Assembly: GCF_013401555.1 (NCBI RefSeq)
Contig: NZ_CP058552.1
Coordinates: forward strand, 5,704,001 to 5,768,000
Length of the DNA: 64,000 nucleotides
Direction of reading: 5' to 3'
From: Paenibacillus sp. E222
Lineage (GTDB): Bacteria > Bacillota > Bacilli > Paenibacillales > Paenibacillaceae
Shown here one piece after another: positions 55,468-64,000 of this stretch. Every line of letters begins with the position of its first letter. Positions within the stretch are counted from its first letter, which is position 1. The position numbers and the translations under genes are program-made. The notes under the pieces were generated by a model. That model made no database searches. It had not been told where the DNA came from and saw only the letters and a list, made by a program, of their open reading frames with translations.

Positions 55468-57900
55468 TTAACCTTTCCAGTGTCCGGATACCGGATGAAT
55501 ACCCCAGATGTCCGTCGCATATTCACTGATGGTGCGATCACTGGAGAAAATGCCAGAGTGAGCGGCATTCAGCACCGCCTTGCGTGTCCAGCCCGATACA
55601 TCGCGGTAGGCCGAATCAATGGCAGCATGTGCATCGGCATAGGCAGCAAAGTCACGTAACACAAAGTACTCGTCACCATGGGCCAGCAAGGAATCATAGA
55701 TATCCCAGAATTCACCATCACGCTCACAGAACGCTCCCGGATGCACCAGCTGCTCCACAACCTCGCGAATCCGTTCATCCTGCTGCACAATCTCACTCGG
55801 CCGATAACTGCCAGAGCGGTAATATTCAAGCACTTCGTCTGCACTCAGACCAAAGATAAACATATTGTCTTGACCGACCTGCTCCGCCATCTCGACATTT
55901 GCGCCGTCCATGGTACCAATGGTTAATGCTCCGTTCATCATGAACTTCATGTTCCCCGTACCGGAGGCTTCCTTGCCTGCGGTTGAAATCTGTTCGCTGA
56001 CGTCTGCGGCTGGGATGATTTTCTCTGCAAGAGAGACTGAATAGTTTTCTAGGAAAAATACCTGCAGGCGATCTTTCACGGCCGCATCGCGGTTGACTGT
56101 ATCTGCCACCGTGTTAATCAACTTGATAATTTTTTTGGCAAAATAATAACTCGGCGCTGCCTTTGCTCCAAAAATGAACGTACGTGGCACGATATCAAAC
56201 GAAGCATCGCTCTTGAGACGGTTATACAAATGCATAACATGCAGAATGTTCAGCAGCTGCCGTTTGTACCCATGCAGCCTTTTCACCTGTACATCAAAGA
56301 TGGAATCCGGATTGACAGCCCTTCCGGTATGATCCAGGATGTACGCGGCCAGTCGCTCCTTATTATTACGTTTAATGGAATGGAAGTGCTGCTGGAATGA
56401 AGCATCGTCTGCAACGCCTACCAGCTCATTCAGTCTGCCTGGCTCCCTAATCCACTCACTTCCAATCGTATCGGTGATCAGAGTCGACAACTTCGGATTG
56501 GCATGCATCAGCCAGCGGCGATGGGTAATGCCATTGGTTTTGTTATTGAAGCGCTCCGGATAGAGTGCATAGAACGGAGCCATCTCCCGTTCCTTCAATA
56601 TTTCGGTATGCAATGCCGCGACACCGTTGACGCTATGACTGCCCACAATCGCCAGATGAGCCATCCGCACCTGATCGTTCGCCACAATCGCCAGATGCTG
56701 AATACGATCCGGGTCTCCGGGATACCGTTCGAGCAGCATGCCGCAGAAACGTTTGTTGATCTCTTCAATAATCATGTAAATGCGTGGCAGCAGCTTGCTG
56801 ATCATGGCCACAGGCCACTTTTCAAGCGCCTCACTTAGCGTTGTATGGTTGGTGTACGATACGGTGCGGGTCGTGATATCCCACGCTTCATCCCATCCAT
56901 AACCTTTGACATCGATCAGAATACGCATCAGTTCGGGAATCACGAGTGTTGGATGCGTATCATTAATATGGAACGCCACTTTATCCGGCAATCGATCATA
57001 CGAAAGCTCAAGCTTGTTAAATGTACGCAAAGCACTCTGTACGCCTGCGGAACACATGAAATATTGCTGCTTCAGACGAAGCAGCTTGCCCTCGTATTGG
57101 GAATCATCCGGATACAAAAACTCCGAGATCGATTCTACCGAACGGCTGTAATCCAGATATCCGTAATAGTTCGAAGGGGTATCGAGCGATGTCTCCCGTT
57201 TGGGCTCCGCACTCCACAATCGCAAGGTATTTACATGGGGCTGGCCATAAGCAATCACAGGCACATCATATGGTACAGCTACAACGGATTCGGCATCTTT
57301 CGTGACAAATTGATAATGTCCATCCTGTTCATAGGCTTCCACACGGCCCCAGAACTGCACTTCCACCTTTTTGTCCGGACGGCGCACTTCCCATTCATTG
57401 CCCTTCTCGAGCCAATTATCGGGTAGCTCCACCTGATTGCCGTTAATAATTTTCTGCTCAAACAAGCCATATTTATATCGGATTCCGCATCCATGTCCTG
57501 CATAACCGAGGGAAGCCAGTGAATCCAGAAAACAGGCTGCGAGTCTTCCCAGACCTCCGTTGCCGAGCCCTGCGTCCGCCTCCTGTTCTTCCACTTCTTC
57601 CAAAGAGAAGCCCAATTCAGCCAGACTGTCACGAACGAGTTCCAATTCATTCACATTTAACAGGTTGTTGCCGAGCAGACGTCCAATCAGGAATTCCAGC
57701 GAGAAGTAATAGACCTGTTTATCCTGGCGCTGCTTAAACCCCTGATTCGACGCCGCCCAATCCTGACCCGCGTATTCGCGAATCATGCTTCCAAGTACGT
57801 GATAGACATCCTCCTGCGTTGCTTCTGCTAATGGTTTGCCCAATTTGCTGACCAGATTGCGTCTAAAAATACTCTTGAACGTTTCCTTGTTGTCAAACAA
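55468..57900 (-). CDS. glgP: Glycogen/alpha-glucan phosphorylase
   Basis: PLP enzyme of 810 aa releasing glucose 1-phosphate from glycogen. Hallmarks are GNGGLGRLAACFLDSLASLGY in parts, HINDTHPTLVIPELMRIL, WDITTRTVSYTNHTTLSEALE, KRLHGYKRQ and the PLP-lysine motif EASGTGNMKFMMNG. TTG 57900 has GGGAGGAA 9-10 nt upstream. It follows glgC and glgD on the same strand, but a 269-bp palindromic element separates it from glgD and ends 4 nt before the ribosome site, so its translation may be controlled there. Confidence 0.94.
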   Translation of the reverse strand: MFDNKETFKSIFRRNLVSKLGKPLAEATQEDVYHVLGSMIREYAGQDWAASNQGFKQRQDKQVYYFSLEFLIGRLLGNNLLNVNELELVRDSLAELGFSLEEVEEQEADAGLGNGGLGRLAACFLDSLASLGYAGHGCGIRYKYGLFEQKIINGNQVELPDNWLEKGNEWEVRRPDKKVEVQFWGRVEAYEQDGHYQFVTKDAESVVAVPYDVPVIAYGQPHVNTLRLWSAEPKRETSLDTPSNYYGYLDYSRSVESISEFLYPDDSQYEGKLLRLKQQYFMCSAGVQSALRTFNKLELSYDRLPDKVAFHINDTHPTLVIPELMRILIDVKGYGWDEAWDITTRTVSYTNHTTLSEALEKWPVAMISKLLPRIYMIIEEINKRFCGMLLERYPGDPDRIQHLAIVANDQVRMAHLAIVGSHSVNGVAALHTEILKEREMAPFYALYPERFNNKTNGITHRRWLMHANPKLSTLITDTIGSEWIREPGRLNELVGVADDASFQQHFHSIKRNNKERLAAYILDHTGRAVNPDSIFDVQVKRLHGYKRQLLNILHVMHLYNRLKSDASFDIVPRTFIFGAKAAPSYYFAKKIIKLINTVADTVNRDAAVKDRLQVFFLENYSVSLAEKIIPAADVSEQISTAGKEASGTGNMKFMMNGALTIGTMDGANVEMAEQVGQDNMFIFGLSADEVLEYYRSGSYRPSEIVQQDERIREVVEQLVHPGAFCERDGEFWDIYDSLLAHGDEYFVLRDFAAYADAHAAIDSAYRDVSGWTRKAVLNAAHSGIFSSDRTISEYATDIWGIHPVSGHWKG

Positions 57901-57919
57901 AAGAAGGTTCCTCCCGGTG

Positions 57920-58188
57920 AAATCCTGTAGGATGGTGGCGGTTCATACACTCAAGTGCTCAATGTTCTGCAAAGTGGCCGTTACGGGTACGAATCGTTCT
58001 TTCGATCGCTGTTATCCCTGTATTTTCTTTATTCTATTATTCAGATGTGAAAATACAGTGATAAAGGCGAACGCTGCGCTTCTTCAGAATCGATTTCGTT
58101 CCCTCCACTACGTTTGCACGTTGGCAAGCACAATCGAAGTTGCATTTCAACTTTCGCTCATGAACCTTAAATCCATCCTACAGGATTT
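57920..58188 (-). repeat. Palindromic structured element, copy 2
   Basis: A 269-bp element that can fold almost end to end. Perfect 16-bp arms AAATCCTGTAGGATGG (57920-57935) and CCATCCTACAGGATTT (58173-58188) are followed inward by GGTTCAT/ATGAACC, GCAAAGTGG with CCACT-acg-TTTGC, ACGAATCGTTCT with AGAAtCGATTtCGT, TTATC/GATAA and CTGTATTTTC/GAAAATACAG. Blocks shared with 29405-29641 are CGATCGCTGTTAT (58003-58015), GTGATAAAGGCGA (58058-58070), which are 55 bp apart in both copies, and GCTGCGCTTCTTCAG (58073-58087). On the minus strand it lies between glgD and glgP and ends 4 nt from the glgP ribosome site. Function unknown. Confidence 0.78.
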
Positions 58189-58232
58189 TTATTTTATATA
58201 TATTTATAGATGATATCGGTTAAGTGTTGGTA

Positions 58233-59336
58233 TTAGATAATAGTACTCTTCGCCAGAATATACGGGTTCGACGGGTCGCCGATCAGCGTCTGGCCGCCGC
58301 TTAGCTTTACATCTTTGTCGAGAATGACGTTCTCCAGAACGGCGCCTTCTCCGATGTAGCATTTTTGCATAATAATGGAGCCTTTAATTTTGGCCCCTTT
58401 CGCCACATGCACCCCACGGAACAGGATGCTGTCTTCCACTTCTCCACCCACAATGCAGCCGTTCGCGAGCAAGGAATGTTTCACCTCGGCAGTGTCCAGG
58501 TATTTAGCCGGAGCCTCGTATTTAATCTTGGTTTGAACAGGCTGTTCCTTGAACAGCTGCTCATACAGTCCGCTATTCAACAATTCCAGACTGTTGCGGT
58601 AATAGCTATCGATCGAATTGATCACGGCGTGATAGCCATCATAGGCATACGCCGCAATGTTCAAGCCATCCGGGTTTTTCTGAATCACATCACGGAAGAA
58701 ATGGCTTTCCCCATGAGCGATGCAGCGCTGCACCTGGCGCAGGAAAAGTTCTTTTTCCATAATGAAAATTTCTGTATATATATTCGGGTGATCGGTGCTT
58801 TGGTGAATGTCCACCACATTACCGTTCCCGTCATCTTCAACTTTGACACAGGCGTCATGCTCAGGCAGCAGTTGATCCACTTTTTTGCAGACCAGCGTTA
58901 CATCCGCGCCTTTGCTTATATGGTACCTGTATACATCCTGCAGATCTGCTTTGGTTACGTGCCGACTACCTGCGTGGACTACATATTGCCCTGAACCCCG
59001 GCGGAAGAAATCGAGATTATTGTGAAAATGCTGCAAATCCCCTTGTGACGTATCGGTTGGATCGTTCCAGTCCGGTGGTAAAATAAACATACCGCCATGC
59101 TTGCGATCCAGATCCCACGGCTTACCGTCTCCCAGATGATCCATGAGTGAACGGTACTTGCGACGAACAAAAACACCGATACTCTCAATGCCAGCATTCA
59201 TCATATTGGATAATACAAAATCAATCAGACGGTAACGCCCGGCATAAGGCACCGCGGCTCCACAGCGAAAGTACGTCAATTCCTTCAATTCCTCAAGCTC
59301 ATGGTCAAGGTTAATAACTCCGATCAATGGTTTCAT
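58233..59336 (-). CDS. glgD: Glucose-1-phosphate adenylyltransferase subunit GlgD
   Basis: A 367-aa ADP-glucose pyrophosphorylase-like subunit that in Bacillaceae pairs with GlgC. A nucleotidyltransferase domain is followed by a left-handed beta-helix domain (residues ~280-360, NGCIVGGEVEDSILFRGV). The usual GGxGTRL pyrophosphorylase signature is absent at the N-terminus (MKPLIGVINLDHELEELK), typical of the regulatory GlgD type. AAAGGACG precedes ATG 59336; the GTG at 59345 is too close to it. It starts 26 bp after glgC. Confidence 0.93.
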   Translation of the reverse strand: MKPLIGVINLDHELEELKELTYFRCGAAVPYAGRYRLIDFVLSNMMNAGIESIGVFVRRKYRSLMDHLGDGKPWDLDRKHGGMFILPPDWNDPTDTSQGDLQHFHNNLDFFRRGSGQYVVHAGSRHVTKADLQDVYRYHISKGADVTLVCKKVDQLLPEHDACVKVEDDGNGNVVDIHQSTDHPNIYTEIFIMEKELFLRQVQRCIAHGESHFFRDVIQKNPDGLNIAAYAYDGYHAVINSIDSYYRNSLELLNSGLYEQLFKEQPVQTKIKYEAPAKYLDTAEVKHSLLANGCIVGGEVEDSILFRGVHVAKGAKIKGSIIMQKCYIGEGAVLENVILDKDVKLSGGQTLIGDPSNPYILAKSTII

Positions 59337-59362
59337 CGCATGCACCGTCCTTTAGGTTTAGA

Positions 59363-60535
59363 TTAGGCTTTACTTGTCATTCCCTCGAGAAGCTGACGTT
59401 CCAGTTCTTCCTGATCGACCAGTAATATATCACTTTCATCCTCAGGGGCGGGCGACAGATGTACTCCATCCGGGATCACCAATCCTTCGGCAATAATGGC
59501 TTTGTGAATACGTACATTTTGACCGATCTTCACTTTTGGCATGATCACTGAATCGGTTACGGAACTGTTCTCTCCCACCTCAATACCGTAGAACAACACC
59601 GAGTGTTTAACCTCACCATGTACCACACTGCCTTCACTAATGATGCAATTCCGCACCTTCGCTGATGGCGAGATGTATTGTGCAGGTTGGTTCGGATTAC
59701 GTGTGAAAATACGCCAGTCCGGATCATTAAGATTAAACGGTGTGTCTTCGTCCAACAGGTCCATATTGGATTCCCACAGACTGCGAATGGTACCAACGTC
59801 TTTCCAATACCCTTCAAACGGATAAGCGTATAGTGATTTTTCATTTTCAAGCAGCAAGGGAATGATGTCTTTGCCAAAATCATAGGAGGTGGATGCCTGC
59901 TGTTCGTCCTGGATCAGGAAGCGTTTCAGTACATCCCACTTGAAGAGATAGATACCCATGGAAGCAAGCGTGCTCTTGGGTTCAGGAGGTTTTTCTTCGA
60001 ATTCATAGATGCTATAGTCATCGTGGGTGTTCAGCACCCCGAACCGGCTGGCTTCTTCCAATGAGACATCAATGACCGATATGGTGCAATCTGCATCCTT
60101 TTCTTTATGGTATTGAAGCATTTTCTCGTAATCCATTTTATAGATATGATCCCCTGACAAGATGAGCACATGTTCAGGATCGAATTGTTCGATAAAATTC
60201 AGGTTACGGTAGATGGCATCCGCTGTACCGCGGTACCAGTTACTGCCGTCTTCACGTTCATGAGGAGGAAGTACATATACCCCGCCATTTTTGCGGTCCA
60301 GATCCCAATCACTGCCAATGCCGATATAGGAGTGCAGCACCAGAGGTTCATACTGGGTTAACACACCAACTGTGTCAATGCCAGAATTGGAGCAATTACT
60401 TAGAGGAAAATCAATGATGCGGTAGGTTCCGCCAAAATAAACAGCAGGCTTGGCCAGTGATTTGGTCAATCCCTTTAATCTTTTGCCTTGCCCTCCAGCG
60501 AGCAGCATCGCTACAACTTCTTTTTTTGCCATCAT
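59363..60535 (-). CDS. glgC: Glucose-1-phosphate adenylyltransferase (catalytic subunit GlgC)
   Basis: Makes ADP-glucose from ATP and glucose 1-phosphate, the first step of glycogen synthesis. [16 protein letters not shown] is the nucleotide-binding signature; [32 protein letters not shown] and YWKDVGTI are family motifs, then a beta-helix domain. 390 aa. GGAGGAGG lies 8 nt before ATG 60535 (the next codon is also ATG). First gene of glgC-glgD-glgP; glgA and glgB are not in the window. Confidence 0.95.
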   Translation of the reverse strand: MMAKKEVVAMLLAGGQGKRLKGLTKSLAKPAVYFGGTYRIIDFPLSNCSNSGIDTVGVLTQYEPLVLHSYIGIGSDWDLDRKNGGVYVLPPHEREDGSNWYRGTADAIYRNLNFIEQFDPEHVLILSGDHIYKMDYEKMLQYHKEKDADCTISVIDVSLEEASRFGVLNTHDDYSIYEFEEKPPEPKSTLASMGIYLFKWDVLKRFLIQDEQQASTSYDFGKDIIPLLLENEKSLYAYPFEGYWKDVGTIRSLWESNMDLLDEDTPFNLNDPDWRIFTRNPNQPAQYISPSAKVRNCIISEGSVVHGEVKHSVLFYGIEVGENSSVTDSVIMPKVKIGQNVRIHKAIIAEGLVIPDGVHLSPAPEDESDILLVDQEELERQLLEGMTSKA

Positions 60536-61026
60536 TACAGCCTCCTCCATGTGCATTCGTTCTAATTCATTTCAGAGCCCATAATCCGATATGCTGTTGT
60601 GTGGACACTTTTGTCATGATTAGGAGCATGCTGTACAGACTGTGTTGCATTAAAATTGCAGCCAAACGTCGTTCTTTGTGATGTCTGAAAGTAGATAATA
60701 CATGCAGAATTGCCTGTACTTGTTGTGTAGAGGTGATAGGTGGATGTAAAAATTAAGGTGTACCCCGTGTAAAATGCAATACACTTCTCCTATATAACAT
60801 TAAACACGAAACGGGCTGAGGAATCTTGCTGGAAAACTTCGACAAAAGTTTAAGTGGATATCGCTCCTTCCTTTATGCCGCTGTTATTAAATATTGTATT
60901 CGCTGATGGGTCTTGAAAATCCTTTTGGAAAAGTTTTGGGGATTTAATTATCGCTCAACATTCGCCAGACAGCCTGCTACTTCGAAAAAACATAACGCTC
61001 ACTGCCCTCACGAGTAAAGAAAAAAA
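60536..61026. other. Intergenic region upstream of glgC with inverted repeats
   Basis: About 490 bp without a convincing gene. On the minus strand ATGACA-18-CATATC could be a weak glgC promoter near 60590-60620. The stretch 60850-61000 holds ATAACAGCG (minus strand, 60879-60887), ATTAAAT/ATTTAAT and AAATCC/GGATTT pairings, and so resembles the palindromic elements, but lacks their other blocks. Confidence 0.4.
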
Positions 61027-61054
61027 CGCAAAAACCAATTTCATGGTTTCTGCG
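61018..61054 (-). terminator. Terminator of the amidohydrolase gene, overlapping its stop
   Basis: On the minus strand CGCAGAAACC pairs with GGTTTTTGCG (one G-T wobble) then a run of T's. The stem starts inside the last codons of the amidohydrolase gene. Confidence 0.9.
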
Positions 61055-62189
61055 CTCCAATAATTACGGACTCTATGCTCTCTCGCAGCTGATCTGCATT
61101 TTTCGTTTGATACGGATCGGCATTGAAAATAATAGCATCCGCAATATAACCTTCTGCAATCTGTCCCAATTCGTTGCCACGCCCCAAAATCTCAGCAGCA
61201 TTGGTCGTCGCAGATTGCCACGCCTCTGCCCGGGTCAAGCCATAATTGATCAACGTATCCAACTCTTGCAGGTTATAGCCGTGCAGTGAAGGTGTGGCGT
61301 AATCGGTACCGAAACCGAAACGGACTCCTGCTCTTTTGGCATATCCGATGGCTGTAGAATGCGCTTCAGCAGCGCGCGCGGCACGATCACTGATAACAGT
61401 AGGCAGCGCCAGCACACCTTTTGGATCTGCAGCAATACGATATATCGATGTGGTGGGCACAAAGGCCGTTCGGGACTGCGCAAGTCTGCCGGCCTGATCC
61501 TCCGATAAGAACATGCCATGCTCCACAGATTCCACTCCGGCCTGAATAGACCAGTCAATCGTTACCCCACCCCAGGTATGAACCAGCACCTTTTTATGGT
61601 GGGCATGGGCATAGCGAACGATAAACGCGAACTCTTCCTCCGAAAATACAGGATCGAGCACTTGTTCCGTAGGGGCTCCCAGTCCACCTGTCGCCATGAT
61701 TTTAACCCATCCTGCTCCTGTATCAAAAATTCCGTTCAACCGTTGCTCCAGATACTTTACACCACGGGCATCTGCCGCTCCCAGCATTTCACTGCTGGTT
61801 TCAACTCTTAAGGGGTGTTGATAGTGCTGAGCGAGATGCCTCGCGATGCTTGGTAACAATCCGCCTGCATCACGAGCCGTAGTTACTCCCGTCCGAAGGG
61901 TAGCTGCAAAAGCTTGCGCCTGCATCACTTCAACCTCGTGGCTGTCCCGTTTCAATTGATCCGCATGGTCAAAGTCTGTCCAGGCCAGATGTGTATGAAG
62001 ATCAATAACTCCGGGACTTATCCATAAATCTGTAACCCGAAGCGATGAGTCATCATTCTGCGGCACGGATTCTGTAACAGATGCAAACCGGCCATCCTGG
62101 ATCGAGATATCGAACCGTTTGCCTTCAATGCCTGCTATAAAGATATGTTTGAAGCTTTGTTCCTCCGATTTTACCTGGGTCATATTCAT
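61041..62189 (-). CDS. Metal-dependent amidohydrolase (imidazolonepropionase-like)
   Basis: A 382-aa TIM-barrel hydrolase. Metal ligands are visible as DLHTHLAW (HxH), the Lys-type GWVKIMATGG, VLVHTWGG, SVEHGMF and FGTDYATP (Asp). Such proteins cleave cyclic amides or peptides; the substrate is not predictable. The ATG 62189 overlaps the stop of the aminotransferase gene (ATGA); ATG 62183 lies at better spacing from GGGGGG and is equally possible. Third gene of a row with an ABC ATPase and aminotransferase, suggesting import and breakdown of a nitrogenous compound or peptide. Confidence 0.86.
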   Translation of the reverse strand: MNMTQVKSEEQSFKHIFIAGIEGKRFDISIQDGRFASVTESVPQNDDSSLRVTDLWISPGVIDLHTHLAWTDFDHADQLKRDSHEVEVMQAQAFAATLRTGVTTARDAGGLLPSIARHLAQHYQHPLRVETSSEMLGAADARGVKYLEQRLNGIFDTGAGWVKIMATGGLGAPTEQVLDPVFSEEEFAFIVRYAHAHHKKVLVHTWGGVTIDWSIQAGVESVEHGMFLSEDQAGRLAQSRTAFVPTTSIYRIAADPKGVLALPTVISDRAARAAEAHSTAIGYAKRAGVRFGFGTDYATPSLHGYNLQELDTLINYGLTRAEAWQSATTNAAEILGRGNELGQIAEGYIADAIIFNADPYQTKNADQLRESIESVIIGAQKP

Positions 62190-63244
62190 CCCCCCCAAAC
62201 GAGACGAACAGCCTGGACTGCTTGCTCATGGTCCTGATTCAATAATGCCGCAATAGTCGCAACAGCTTCCTCCACACCTGCTAAGGAAGCATTAACTCCA
62301 AAATGATTAATTCGCAGAAGCTGACCAAAAAGTTCTCCATCCCCCGGAGCAACGATGCCGATCGGCTGATCGATAAGCAACTTCTCCTCCCCTGCAATTC
62401 GAACCGTCGTAGTCAGTGTCGAATATGTTCTGTTATCTTTTTGCCAAGGCTCCAGACCCAGAGCCTGAATTCCCGCTATAGCAGATAACGCAGCCTGTTC
62501 ATGACGCTTGATCACCTGCTCCAATCCTTCAGACTCAATAGCTGTCAAAGCCAAAATCAGTGCTCTGGCTTCCAGCGTTGGAATGTTGGGAGGAACGCGG
62601 ACGGGTGCAGCTCCATCGCCGGGTGGCTTCAGATCAAGCAAAGACAGGATGGAGTTGCGCGGTGCATGTGCATTGGATTCGAGAAATTCCCATCCACGCG
62701 GCGAAATGCTTACTGCGCTGATGCCGTTAGGCCCGGCTAGGGCTTTTTGTGCACCCACCGCTACAAAATCAACACCCCATTCATCGACCAGCAGAGGCTC
62801 TCCCCCAATCGCTGAGACAGAGTCGCTCACTGTAATCAGGTTATGGGCACGCGCAATCTTTATAATTTCTTCTGCTGGATTCGACCCGCCTGTAACCACC
62901 TCTGCTTGAACAAAGGATAAAGCGGACGGTTGATACTTTTCAATCGCAGCAGTAACCTTCTCCACAGGTACAACTTCATCAAAAGGAACTTTGACTTCAA
63001 TAACCGTTGCCCCTCCGCGTTCAAGCCACTGACCAAACAAACTGCCATAAGGCCCTGTTACGACATTGACAATCGTACGCCCCGGTGCAGATATTCCAGC
63101 TGCCACGGCCTCTATCCCCAAGATAGCCTCACCCGGGATGATCACCGGAGGATACTTTGTATTCAAAAGCCTGGAGAGCAATTGCGTAAGCGTATCGTAT
63201 TCCGACAGGGTAAGGGGTATGTTTCCTTTATATTGTTGGCTCAT
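62186..63244 (-). CDS. Class V PLP aminotransferase (alanine-glyoxylate / PucG type)
   Basis: A 352-aa aminotransferase. The PLP lysine lies in VAVGAQKALAGPNG, the cofactor Asp in TVSDSVSAIGGEPL, and the fold is that of alanine-glyoxylate aminotransferases including the purine-pathway enzyme PucG. AGGAGG lies 5 nt before the ATG. The gene overlaps the upstream ABC ATPase by 17 nt and the downstream amidohydrolase by 4 nt. Its place between transport and amidohydrolase genes suggests catabolism, but no other ureide genes are in view. Confidence 0.87.
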   Translation of the reverse strand: MSQQYKGNIPLTLSEYDTLTQLLSRLLNTKYPPVIIPGEAILGIEAVAAGISAPGRTIVNVVTGPYGSLFGQWLERGGATVIEVKVPFDEVVPVEKVTAAIEKYQPSALSFVQAEVVTGGSNPAEEIIKIARAHNLITVSDSVSAIGGEPLLVDEWGVDFVAVGAQKALAGPNGISAVSISPRGWEFLESNAHAPRNSILSLLDLKPPGDGAAPVRVPPNIPTLEARALILALTAIESEGLEQVIKRHEQAALSAIAGIQALGLEPWQKDNRTYSTLTTTVRIAGEEKLLIDQPIGIVAPGDGELFGQLLRINHFGVNASLAGVEEAVATIAALLNQDHEQAVQAVRLVWGG

Positions 63245-64000
63245 ATAAACCTCCTAAAGAACTTGATTTCGGCATCTTTGGAACTGCAGACAGCAGCTCT
63301 CGGCTGTAGGCCATTTCTGGCCGTGTGAAGAATTGATCTTTGGGACTAATCTCCACCAGCTTACCCTGCCGCATGACTGCTACCGTATCACTGATAGCAT
63401 GGATAACTCCGAGATCATGGGAAATGAACAGTAACGTAAGATTAAATTCTCTCTTAAGTGAATTGAACAGATCGAGCACACTCCGCTGCACGGAAACATC
63501 GAGTGCACTCGTAGGCTCATCCGCAATCAGCAGACTCGGCTCTACGCTTAAAGCACGTGCAATGGCGATCCGTTGGCGCTGACCGCCGGAAAATTCATGC
63601 GGATACTTGTCCAGTGCCCTGCTTTCCAACTGAACACGGGCCAGGAGCTCTCTGGATCTTTTCTCCACCTGTGAACGGTCTACAATGCGATGAAACAACA
63701 ACGCTTCAGCAAGAATCTGCCGAATGGAATGTTTGGGATTCAGTGAAGCATCCGGATTTTGGAAGATCATCTGTATGCTTTTATACTGCTCACGACTTCT
63801 CCTCTTCTTTAATTGCTGATCCCCCAACAAAACCTGCCCCTCATCCGGCGTAATTAACCCGGCAATAACCCTTGCAAGGGTCGATTTGCCCGAACCGGAC
63901 TCACCAACAAGACCAAGCGTGGTATGCCTCTGAAGATTTAGTGTGATGTTGTCCAGCGCAGTGAAGTCACCATATTGAACCGTTACATTCTGAACTTGCA
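63228..64000 (-). CDS. Oligopeptide/dipeptide-type ABC transporter ATPase (partial)
   Basis: About 257 C-terminal residues are visible; the N-terminus lies beyond the right edge. Walker A is GESGSGKST, the Q-loop MIFQNPDASLNP, the signature FSGGQRQRIAIARAL, Walker B LLIADEPTSALD and the H-loop FISHDLGV. This pattern is that of the OppF/DppF branch. The frame continues across the window edge, so the first internal ATG at 63830 is not the start. It overlaps the aminotransferase gene by 17 nt, so the transporter and the two enzymes are likely one operon. Confidence 0.92.
   Translation of the reverse strand, partial: QVQNVTVQYGDFTALDNITLNLQRHTTLGLVGESGSGKSTLARVIAGLITPDEGQVLLGDQQLKKRRSREQYKSIQMIFQNPDASLNPKHSIRQILAEALLFHRIVDRSQVEKRSRELLARVQLESRALDKYPHEFSGGQRQRIAIARALSVEPSLLIADEPTSALDVSVQRSVLDLFNSLKREFNLTLLFISHDLGVIHAISDTVAVMRQGKLVEISPKDQFFTRPEMAYSRELLSAVPKMPKSSSLGGLYEPTI

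Noticed and set aside
57920..58188. The palindromic element as a simple intrinsic terminator
   Set aside because: It is far longer than a terminator, has conserved internal blocks shared with another locus, and glgP directly follows it on the minus strand without a T-run before it.

Overview
The window looks like chromosomal DNA of a Gram-positive, spore-forming Firmicute, most probably a Paenibacillus. Pointers are strong AGGAGG ribosome sites, many TTG/GTG starts, a DesK/DesR cold-membrane system, a YjcZ-type small spore protein, a YolD-like protein, a RelP-type small alarmone synthetase, and carbohydrate genes of Paenibacillus flavour. I see no rRNA, tRNA, insertion sequence, prophage or CRISPR array. 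Both ends cut a gene: a YitT-family membrane protein on the left and an oligopeptide-type ABC ATPase on the right.

Layout. 1-8 kb: YitT-like protein, then desaturase-desK-desR (membrane fluidity) with a palindromic operator candidate, a lipoprotein, a polysaccharide deacetylase, ferritin and an amino-acid permease. 8-17 kb: small spore/YolD genes, then a giant two-gene locus (2233 + 564 aa) of DUF11/B_ant repeats. 17-21 kb: two GGDEF proteins around an unknown gene. 21-27 kb: the Mrp Na+/H+ antiporter operon with MrpA and MrpB fused. 27-34 kb: SGNH esterase, alpha/beta esterase, a type III polyketide synthase paired with an MMPL exporter, and a flavin reductase. 34-46 kb: Fur-type siderophore-binding lipoprotein, a Pro/Gly-rich protein, efflux pumps, relP, hydrolases, a LysR regulator facing an O-methyltransferase, and an AbrB-family permease. 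46-61 kb: sugar storage and uptake, with trehalose PTS and phosphotrehalase under a TreR-like operator, a C4-dicarboxylate symporter, a GH13 glucosidase and glgC-glgD-glgP. 61-64 kb: amidohydrolase, class V aminotransferase and ABC ATPase with overlapping ends.

Most notable. Two intergenic elements (57920-58188 and 29405-29641) share three nearly identical sequence blocks and are each closed by long inverted terminal arms. The arms are perfect complements within a copy but unrelated in sequence between copies. That pattern, conserved core with covarying closing helix just upstream of a ribosome site, suggests an unnamed structured leader RNA or a palindromic mobile repeat. Other points are the DUF11 gene pair that splits inside one repeat at an ATGA overlap, and two genes (desK and the giant DUF11 gene) whose best start appears to be ATT. 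The desK case is supported because the ATT start puts the phospho-histidine at H188 as in B. subtilis DesK.

Starts were re-chosen from ribosome-binding sites where the longest open frame was implausible. Functional names rest on motifs and recalled family knowledge only; no database search was run.
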